Assembly (NCBI GenBank): GCA_021158845.1
Contig: JAGGSY010000030.1
Span: forward strand, 1 to 7,879
Reading direction: 5' to 3'
Source of the DNA: Caldisericia bacterium
GTDB lineage: Bacteria > Caldisericota > Caldisericia > B22-G15
Length of the DNA: 7,879 nt
Shown here: positions 1-4,608 of the stretch, piece after piece
Layout of the letters: every line of letters starts with the position of its first letter
How positions within the stretch are numbered: the first letter of the stretch is position 1
The notes under the pieces: generated by a model
Told to the model about the DNA's origin: nothing
Seen by the model: the letters and a program-made list of their open reading frames with translations, nothing else
Databases searched by the model: none
Translations under genes and position numbers: made by a program

Positions 1-498
1 CTTTTCCTTTAACCCTCTTTTCTCACTTTTTGCCACTTGAAGCACAATTCCTTCATACTCGTAATCCCTCTTTACATGCCCACTTTTCCCACCACTCTTC
101 TCCATCAATTTAATATCTCCAATACTTACCCACCTATCAACCCTCTTTATCATGTCATACATGTTGAGGAGGACAAAGGTAACGCCTGTTATTGCCTCTA
201 TCTCCACACCTGTTTTTCCAACATTTCTTACAGTCCCCTTAACCTCAATAACTCCCTCATCAAAGAGAGTTGTCTCAAACTCTATGTTTGTTATAAGGAG
301 TGGATGACAGAATGGAAGTATCTGGGGAACCATCTTTACTCCAAGCATCCCAACAGTTTCAGAAACAGTAACAACATCTCCTTTTTCAATTTTTCCCTCT
401 CTTATGAGTTTTATAACCTCTGGTTTTGTAAAAAGCCTTCCAATGGCAGAAGCTTTCCTCTCTGTATCTTTCTTTTTTCCAACATCAACATTTTTCAT
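1..498 (-). CDS. moaC: Cyclic pyranopterin monophosphate synthase MoaC, C-terminally partial, probable MoaC-MOSC fusion
   Basis: MoaC converts 3',8-cyclo-7,8-dihydro-GTP, the MoaA product, to cyclic pyranopterin monophosphate in the cytoplasm, the second half of step one of molybdopterin synthesis. The 166 codons visible run to the window edge without a stop. The N-terminus (VDVGKKKDTERKASAIG) and the core motifs FCHPL, TGVEIEA, YDMIKR and KSGGKSG are those of MoaC. All six residues equivalent to the E. coli active site are present: K39, H65, E99, E101, D115 and K118. MoaC proteins normally stop soon after KSGGKSG (residues 134-140). This one continues with GIVLQVAKSEKRGLKEK (150-166), which resembles the first strand of a MOSC domain; a MoaB/MogA-type extension is the weaker alternative. 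The ATG overlaps the moaA stop as ATGA, and an AAGGAGG ribosome site lies 8 nt upstream (507-513), so it is co-transcribed and probably translationally coupled with moaA. MoaC identity is certain; the fusion is inferred from 18 residues. Confidence 0.95.
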   Translation of the reverse strand, partial: MKNVDVGKKKDTERKASAIGRLFTKPEVIKLIREGKIEKGDVVTVSETVGMLGVKMVPQILPFCHPLLITNIEFETTLFDEGVIEVKGTVRNVGKTGVEIEAITGVTFVLLNMYDMIKRVDRWVSIGDIKLMEKSGGKSGHVKRDYEYEGIVLQVAKSEKRGLKEK

Positions 499-1454
499 CC
501 CCCAATCCTCCTTATAGATGTTTCTGGCTCTCTCTCATCCATGAGATATGAGAAGGGTTTGTTATATATTACTTCTCTTATCTTTTCCCTTATATAATCT
601 TCACTTTTTCCTTCCCTCAGTGGTTTTTTAAGGTTGAACTTTAAATTTCTTGATAGACATGGATATAGAAAACCATCAGATGTGAGTCTCACTCTATTAC
701 ACCTATCACAGAAGTTGTGGGATATTGGAGATATAAATCCAATAACAACTCCATTCTCCTTTATTCTGTAGTAGACACTTGGGCCTTCACCCAATTTTAT
801 ATTGTATCTTTCTATACTCCACCTCTTTGATAGAACCTTAACAAGTTCATCTTGAGGTACATATTCCTTTTTCCATAAATCTTTATTGGAGAAGGGCATG
901 AGTTCTATAAACCTTATGGGAAAGGAAAGAGAGGAGGCAAACTCTACAAGTTTCTCCACTTCATCAAGATTACTTCTCATAAGAACAGTATTTAACTTCA
1001 CATTTACATTGTTTTTCCTTGCAGATTCAAGGCCTTTAAGTACATTTGTTAGCCCATCCACTCCAGTAATCTTTTTAAACTTCTCCCTATCCAGTGTATC
1101 AAGACTTACATTTACAGATACCCCTGTCTTTGAAAAGATTGGAATGAATTTAGTTAAAAAATAGCCATTTGTGGTTATAGATAGTCTTTCTATCTGTTTT
1201 ATCTTCATCAATTCAAAGAACAGTTTTTCTATCTCTCTCCTTATAAGAGGCTCTCCCCCAGTTATCCTTACCTTTTTAATTCCAAGAGTTGTAAAGATCT
1301 TTACAAGTTTCAGTATCTCTTCATACCTTAGTATCTCATGGTGGGGAATGTAAGTGAATTTTTCTCTTGGAACGCAATAAAAACACTTAAAATTACATCT
1401 ATCTGTAACAGATATTCTTAAATAATCAATCTCTCTTCCAAATCTATCCTTCAT
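495..1454 (-). CDS. moaA: GTP 3',8-cyclase MoaA (radical SAM)
   Basis: MoaA uses S-adenosylmethionine and two [4Fe-4S] clusters to cyclise GTP to 3',8-cyclo-7,8-dihydro-GTP, the first committed reaction of molybdenum/tungsten cofactor synthesis. At 319 residues it has near-normal length. The radical-SAM triad C20-x3-C24-x2-C27 lies in TDRCNFKCFYCVP, followed by GGEP (66-69) and the strand SLDT (117-120). The C-terminal substrate-binding cluster is C249-x2-C252-x13-C266 within NFCDRCNRVRLTSDG, and the protein ends in the double glycine 318-319 needed for GTP turnover in this family. R13, R254 and R256 match the GTP-contacting arginines. The start is fixed by the family's usual DxFGR-IxYLRISVTDRC opening. 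The ATG sits only 5 nt after the tRNA-Ser CCA end, with no Shine-Dalgarno between, which is unusual. Its stop overlaps the moaC start. Confidence 0.97.
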   Translation of the reverse strand: MKDRFGREIDYLRISVTDRCNFKCFYCVPREKFTYIPHHEILRYEEILKLVKIFTTLGIKKVRITGGEPLIRREIEKLFFELMKIKQIERLSITTNGYFLTKFIPIFSKTGVSVNVSLDTLDREKFKKITGVDGLTNVLKGLESARKNNVNVKLNTVLMRSNLDEVEKLVEFASSLSFPIRFIELMPFSNKDLWKKEYVPQDELVKVLSKRWSIERYNIKLGEGPSVYYRIKENGVVIGFISPISHNFCDRCNRVRLTSDGFLYPCLSRNLKFNLKKPLREGKSEDYIREKIREVIYNKPFSYLMDEREPETSIRRIGG

Positions 1455-1459
1455 TATTA

Positions 1460-1552
1460 TGGCGGATGGGGCGGGATTCGAACCCGCGAGGCAGGGTTTA
1501 CCCGCCTACCGCATTTCAAGTGCGGTGCCTTCAACCACTCGGCCACCCATCC
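1460..1552 (-). tRNA. tRNA-Ser(UGA), CCA encoded
   Basis: The minus strand folds as a class II tRNA of 93 nt. The acceptor stem is GGATGGG/CCCATCC with discriminator G and an encoded CCA (1460-1462). The D stem is GCC/GGC. The anticodon stem is CCGCA/TGCGG with loop CTTGAAA, giving anticodon UGA (1516-1518), which reads UCA and other UCN codons. A long variable arm (about 7 bp, AGGCGGG with CCTGCCT, one G-U) is followed by T stem GCGGG/CCCGC with the TTCGAAT loop. The long variable arm and G discriminator fit serine. Stems outside the variable arm are 17 of 20 G-C. It lies between the ferredoxin gene (30 nt upstream) and moaA (5 nt downstream), with no promoter of its own that I can see, so it is probably excised from a mixed mRNA/tRNA transcript. 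Confidence 0.97.
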
Positions 1553-1558
1553 TTACTC

Positions 1559-1577
1559 TGGGAGGGGAAGCCTCCCA
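1559..1577 (-). other. Stem-loop between ferredoxin stop and tRNA-Ser
   Basis: On the minus strand, TGGGAGG pairs with CCTCCCA around a 5-nt loop (CTTCC), starting 5 nt after the ferredoxin stop and ending 6 nt before the tRNA 5' end. It is strong and GC-rich, but the next bases are AGAGTAAGG with no U-run, so it does not look like a normal intrinsic terminator. It may protect the 3' end of the ferredoxin message or mark the RNA-processing point ahead of the tRNA. The structure is seen; the role is inferred. Confidence 0.55.
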
Positions 1578-1582
1578 ATTAA

Positions 1583-1780
1583 TTACTCCAATGTTATTGC
1601 ACCAGTTGGACATGCATCTACACAGAGTCCGCACTCAATGCATGCCTCTGGATGAACCACATAAGCTTTTCTTTCGTCTCCTTCACCTCTCATCTCAAAT
1701 ACATTGGGATCTGCAGGACAGACATTTACGCACTCCTCATCACCTGTGCATTTTTCATGGTCAATAATTGGTCCAGGCAT
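1583..1780 (-). CDS. Small dicluster ferredoxin with CxxDxxC first motif
   Basis: This is a soluble electron carrier of 65 residues with two iron-sulfur motifs. The second motif is complete: C47-x2-C50-x2-C53-x3-C57-P. The first reads C11-x2-D14-x2-C17-x3-C21-P, so the second cysteine is replaced by aspartate. The arrangement C11/D14/C17/C21 is the same as in Pyrococcus furiosus ferredoxin, where the Asp ligates a [4Fe-4S] cluster that readily becomes [3Fe-4S]; Desulfovibrio ferredoxin III is similar. Here all four second-motif cysteines are present, so it should carry a normal cluster II plus an Asp-type cluster I. A strong AGGAGGTG site (1785-1792) lies 4 nt before the ATG, and a TGATAAAAT promoter lies upstream. 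It is the first gene of the unit with tRNA-Ser, moaA and moaC. Its redox partner cannot be named from the sequence. Confidence 0.93.
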   Translation of the reverse strand: MPGPIIDHEKCTGDEECVNVCPADPNVFEMRGEGDERKAYVVHPEACIECGLCVDACPTGAITLE

Positions 1781-1809
1781 GTCTCACCTCCTAAAATGTT
1801 CTCAAATAC

Positions 1810-1818
1810 ATTTTATCA
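1810..1818 (-). promoter_or_regulatory. Extended -10 promoter of the ferredoxin-tRNA-moaA-moaC unit
   Basis: The minus strand reads TGATAAAAT, an extended -10 (TGn + TAAAAT), with only a weak -35 (TTAAAT, 18-nt spacer). It predicts a start near 1803 and a leader of about 22 nt carrying the ferredoxin Shine-Dalgarno. The same nonamer occurs ahead of uvrC and the kinase gene. Confidence 0.5.
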
Positions 1819-1822
1819 TATT

Positions 1823-1831
1823 TGTTATAAT
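1823..1831 (+). promoter_or_regulatory. Extended -10 promoter of the cyclodeaminase gene
   Basis: TGTTATAAT is a perfect extended -10 (TGn + TATAAT). No good -35 is visible at 16-18 nt. Transcription should begin near 1838, leaving a leader of about 27 nt with the GAGGAGG ribosome site at 1853-1859. It faces away from the ferredoxin promoter, the two -10 hexamers being separated by 10 bp. Confidence 0.6.
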
Positions 1832-1864
1832 AGATTTAAAAAATAACATTTTGAGGAGGAAGAG

Positions 1865-2461
1865 ATGAAAGAAAAGACAATAGGGGAATATATTGAGGAG
1901 TTATCCTCCTCATCACCCACTCCAGGGGGAGGCAGTGTTTCCTGTTTCCTTCTCTCTCTTTCATCTTCTCTGTCAGAGATGGTTTGTGCATTAACTCCAA
2001 GTCTTGAGAGGTACATACCAGAACTAAAGAAACTTTCAGATAAGTTTTTAAAGCTCGCTCAGATGGATGAGGAAGCATTCAACAAGGTGATGAAAGCCTA
2101 TTCCCTTCCAAAGAAGACAGAGGAGGAGAAGAAAAAGAGGAGGGAAGCTATTCAGAATGCACTGAAAGAGGCAACTGATGTTCCCCTTGAAGCAATGAAG
2201 AAGGCAAAGGAGATTATTCCATTTGTTGAGATTCTACTAAAGGATGGTAATAAAAATGCCATATCCGATGTTGGTGTTTCTGCTGTGACTTTAAAAGCTG
2301 GAGTTATGTCTGCATATCTTAATGTTCTTATAAATCTGAAGTATATAAAGGATGAAAGGTATAGAGAAAAAGTATCTAAGGAGGCAGACGAGATACTAAA
2401 TTATGTAAGGAAGTGGGGAAGTGATGTATTTGACTCCATGAAGAAGATGATTTCCTCTTAA
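1865..2461 (+). CDS. Stand-alone formiminotransferase-cyclodeaminase C-terminal family protein (folate C1 enzyme)
   Basis: This 198-residue protein is of the cyclodeaminase family (FTCD_C, Pfam PF04961). In mammals this domain deaminates 5-formimino-tetrahydrofolate; stand-alone bacterial versions (FchA type) act as methenyl-tetrahydrofolate cyclohydrolase. Visible hallmarks are PTPGGGS (18-24) at the start of a helix, the MDEEAF stretch (67-72) followed by a KAYSLPK segment, GNKNAISDVGVSA (128-140) and NVLIN (153-157). The protein is helical and has no transmembrane segment I would trust. The helix after PTPGGGS is Ser/Leu/Phe-rich, where many homologues are Ala-rich. GAGGAGG lies 5 nt before the ATG, so the start is secure. 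The gene is monocistronic: its TAA overlaps the stop of the opposing gene. No formiminotransferase domain or other folate gene is adjacent, so cyclohydrolase versus cyclodeaminase cannot be decided here. Confidence 0.9.
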   Translation: MKEKTIGEYIEELSSSSPTPGGGSVSCFLLSLSSSLSEMVCALTPSLERYIPELKKLSDKFLKLAQMDEEAFNKVMKAYSLPKKTEEEKKKRREAIQNALKEATDVPLEAMKKAKEIIPFVEILLKDGNKNAISDVGVSAVTLKAGVMSAYLNVLINLKYIKDERYREKVSKEADEILNYVRKWGSDVFDSMKKMISS

Positions 2462-3660
2462 ATCTCTTTTAGTATGTTTATAAGTGCATATTTTATATGT
2501 TCATAGGTGAGTCCACCCTGCAGGTATCCAATGTATGGAGGGGAGAGTGGTGCATCAAAGGAAAGTTCAATGGATGACCCCTGGGTAAAGGTTCCTGCTG
2601 CCATTACAATCTCTTCGTTGAAGAAGTCTTCTCTCATGGGTTCAAGTATTGCATCAGAATCTATTGGTGAATAGTTCTGGACAAGCTGTGCAAATTTCAT
2701 AAGTTTCTCTCTTTCTCCAAACTCAATTCCAAGAATTATATCCCCCCTCTCTTCATTCCACTTTGGGAAAACCTTAAAGCCCATATCCTCAAGTACCTTT
2801 GATGAAAGGATTATTCCCTTCAAAGCCTCCCCAACTATATGTGGAGAGAGAAATAATCCAAGAAACGCATTTCTTTTAAACGAGATTTGAGCTCCCCCCT
2901 CTTTTCCTATTCCGGGAGAGGAGAGAAGGGAGGAACACCTTTCTATTAAATCCTTTCTTCCAGCAATGTATCCCCCAAATGGTGCTATTCCTCCACCTGG
3001 GTTTTTAGTGAGTGATCCTGCAATAATATCAACACCAAAATGTGTTGGTTCATTCTCCTCCACAAACTCTCCATAGCAGTTATCTACAAAAACTATTACA
3101 TCATCCTTTACTGATTTAATTTTCTTTACAAGTTCACCAATCTCTCTATTTAAAAGGGTTCTTCTCCCCTTTGTGTATCCCATGGATTTTTGAATGAATA
3201 TAACCTTTGTCTCATCTCTTAAAACTTTTTTAAAATCCACATCCCCCTTGAATATGTTTACCTCTCTATAGGATACACCAAAATCCTTCAATGAGAGAGG
3301 AGAGGGTTTAAGTCCAATGGTTCTCTCTATGGTATCATAGGGTCTTCCTGTTATTGAAAGGATTTCGTCTCCTTTTTTTAAGATGCCAAACAGTGCTATG
3401 GATATTGCATGACTTCCTGAAGCAATTTGACTTCTTACGAGGCTATCCTCTGTTCCAAACACCAAGGAGAATATTTTTTCTAACTTGTCCCGTCCAGTAT
3501 CATAGAATCCATAACCAGTTGAGTCATAAAAATCCATCTCCCTCACTTTATACAATCTAAAGGCTTCAATAACTCTCTTAAAATTGTTGTATCTTATCCT
3601 CTCAATTTTTTTAAATGCTTCTCTTAAACTCTCTTCCTCTTTCTCTATAAATTCTTCCAT
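2458..3660 (-). CDS. PLP-dependent methionine gamma-lyase family protein ('aluminium resistance protein', YnbB-like)
   Basis: This is a cytoplasmic fold-type I PLP enzyme of 400 residues, about the family length. It matches the Met_gamma_lyase / aluminium-resistance family (PF06838): STGYGFYDTGRDKLE (47-61), SGSHAISIALFG (81-92), SITGRPYDT (102-110), FVDNCYGEFVE (191-201), GSLTKNPGGG (215-224) and YLQGGLTYEH (379-388). K219 in SLTKN is the likely Schiff-base lysine and D193 the likely partner of the PLP ring nitrogen. The physiological substrate of this family is not established; the 'aluminium resistance' name comes from early phenotypes. The start overlaps the last 16 nt of miaA. An AAGGTGA ribosome site (3668-3674), 7 nt before the ATG, lies inside miaA. 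A miaA-linked position is also known in Bacillus, where ynbB lies near miaA-hfq and glnRA. Confidence 0.92.
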   Translation of the reverse strand: MEEFIEKEEESLREAFKKIERIRYNNFKRVIEAFRLYKVREMDFYDSTGYGFYDTGRDKLEKIFSLVFGTEDSLVRSQIASGSHAISIALFGILKKGDEILSITGRPYDTIERTIGLKPSPLSLKDFGVSYREVNIFKGDVDFKKVLRDETKVIFIQKSMGYTKGRRTLLNREIGELVKKIKSVKDDVIVFVDNCYGEFVEENEPTHFGVDIIAGSLTKNPGGGIAPFGGYIAGRKDLIERCSSLLSSPGIGKEGGAQISFKRNAFLGLFLSPHIVGEALKGIILSSKVLEDMGFKVFPKWNEERGDIILGIEFGEREKLMKFAQLVQNYSPIDSDAILEPMREDFFNEEIVMAAGTFTQGSSIELSFDAPLSPPYIGYLQGGLTYEHIKYALINILKEI

Positions 3661-4562
3661 CTCTCTTTCACCTTCTTTAAAATCTCCTCTGCTGTATCAT
3701 GAGGCTTTTTATCCGTTACATCTATTATAATCGCATTCTTCTCTTTCCTTAACCAGATAATCTGCCTTCTTGCATACTCCTTTGTTCTCTTCTTTATCCT
3801 TCTTTTACACTCATCAATGGAGATTTCTCCTGAAAGATAAAGAAGTATCTCTTCATATCCTATTGCCTTTTTTGATGTTTTTGAAAAACCAAAAGACTCC
3901 TTTATTCTTTTTACTTCATCCACAAATCCCAATTCAAACATTCTGTCCACTCTATCCTCTATTCTTTTGTAGAGTTTTTTTCTCTCCATTAAAAGTACAA
4001 ACTTTAATGCATCATACCTTTCTTCTTCTCCAAAGAAAGAGGATATTGGTTTTTTATATATTTCGTAAACTTCAAGTCCTCTGATTATCCTCTTTCTATC
4101 CCTTGGAGAGATTTTTTTTGCAAAAACCGGATCAATTTTTTTTAATTTCTCATAAAGGAAGTTTAGACCAAATTTTTCTGCCTCTTTCTCAATCTTTTCT
4201 CTTACCTCTTTTTTACTGCCAGGTGGTTCAAAGGAGAGAAGAGTTCTTAAATATAAGCCCGTGCCCCCAACAAGCACAGGAATTTTCCCTCTCCTATAGA
4301 TGGAATCTATAATCCTTTCTGCCATTTCTTTAAACCTACCTGAAGAAAACTCTTCGTTAGGGTTTACAACATCTATCATATGATGTGGAATCCCCTGCAT
4401 CTCATCCTTTCTAATTTTGTTTGTTCCTATATCCATGAATCTATAGACTTGAAATGCGTCAAAGGAGACAATCTCTCCATGAATTTCCTTTGCAACAAGT
4501 ATTGAAACCTCAGTTTTACCAACAGCAGTTGGTCCCGTTATTACTATTAAAGGAATTCTCAT
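3645..4562 (-). CDS. miaA: tRNA dimethylallyltransferase MiaA
   Basis: MiaA transfers a dimethylallyl group from DMAPP to N6 of A37 in tRNAs reading UNN codons. That includes tRNA-Ser(UGA) of this window, whose loop has A37 and A38. With the start at 4562 it is 305 residues, a usual length. P-loop GPTAVGKT is at 10-17, followed by FDAFQVY (34-40), GTNK, IPHHMIDV (58-65), GGTGLYLR (99-106), PRDRKRIIRGLEVY (153-166) and YARRQIIWLRKE (263-274). The common DSxQVY motif reads DAFQVY; Asp35 and Gln38 are kept. The frame also has an ATG 24 nt upstream (4586). I prefer 4562, because TGGTATTAT, an extended -10, overlaps the codons between the two ATGs, and neither ATG has a Shine-Dalgarno. It is the first gene of an overlapping pair with the PLP enzyme. 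Function is certain; the start is moderately supported. Confidence 0.93.
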   Translation of the reverse strand: MRIPLIVITGPTAVGKTEVSILVAKEIHGEIVSFDAFQVYRFMDIGTNKIRKDEMQGIPHHMIDVVNPNEEFSSGRFKEMAERIIDSIYRRGKIPVLVGGTGLYLRTLLSFEPPGSKKEVREKIEKEAEKFGLNFLYEKLKKIDPVFAKKISPRDRKRIIRGLEVYEIYKKPISSFFGEEERYDALKFVLLMERKKLYKRIEDRVDRMFELGFVDEVKRIKESFGFSKTSKKAIGYEEILLYLSGEISIDECKRRIKKRTKEYARRQIIWLRKEKNAIIIDVTDKKPHDTAEEILKKVKERWKNL

Positions 4563-4569
4563 CAAGTGA

Positions 4570-4578
4570 ATAATACCA
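4570..4578 (-). promoter_or_regulatory. Candidate extended -10 promoter of miaA (leaderless)
   Basis: The minus strand reads TGGTATTAT, an extended -10, followed by 7 nt and then the ATG at 4562. A partial -35, TTATCA (4 of 6 matches), lies 18 nt upstream and overlaps the uvrC -10. Initiation about 7 nt downstream would start the RNA at or beside the AUG. This is inference from spacing. Confidence 0.4.
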
Positions 4579-4593
4579 TATGCCATTTTCAGG

Positions 4594-4602
4594 TGATAAA
4601 AT
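4594..4602 (+). promoter_or_regulatory. Candidate extended -10 promoter of uvrC (leaderless)
   Basis: TGATAAAAT is followed by exactly 6 nt and the GTG start, predicting a start point at the GTG itself. No -35 is recognisable, since the -35 position falls on the miaA -10. The alternative reading is that AGGTGA (4591-4596) is a Shine-Dalgarno, but its 12-nt distance from the GTG is long next to the 4-8 nt seen for other genes here. Confidence 0.45.
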
Positions 4603-4608
4603 TAATCT

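Noticed and set aside
37..597. Open plus-strand frame of 186 codons
   Set aside because: It lies opposite moaC and the end of moaA, whose signatures are clear on the minus strand. Its translation is low-complexity Ser/Phe/Leu with no family motif.
1559..1577. Hairpin as an intrinsic terminator of the ferredoxin message
   Set aside because: No U-tract follows and tRNA-Ser starts 6 nt later, so it is kept only as a structural element.
1459..1767. Plus-strand frame of 102 codons over the tRNA and ferredoxin
   Set aside because: It is antisense to tRNA-Ser and to the ferredoxin, so it is a shadow; its opening residues are the usual spurious translation of an antisense tRNA.
1836..2078. Minus-strand frame opposite the cyclodeaminase start
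   Set aside because: It overlaps the clear plus-strand FTCD_C gene with its own ribosome site and promoter, and has no recognisable motif.
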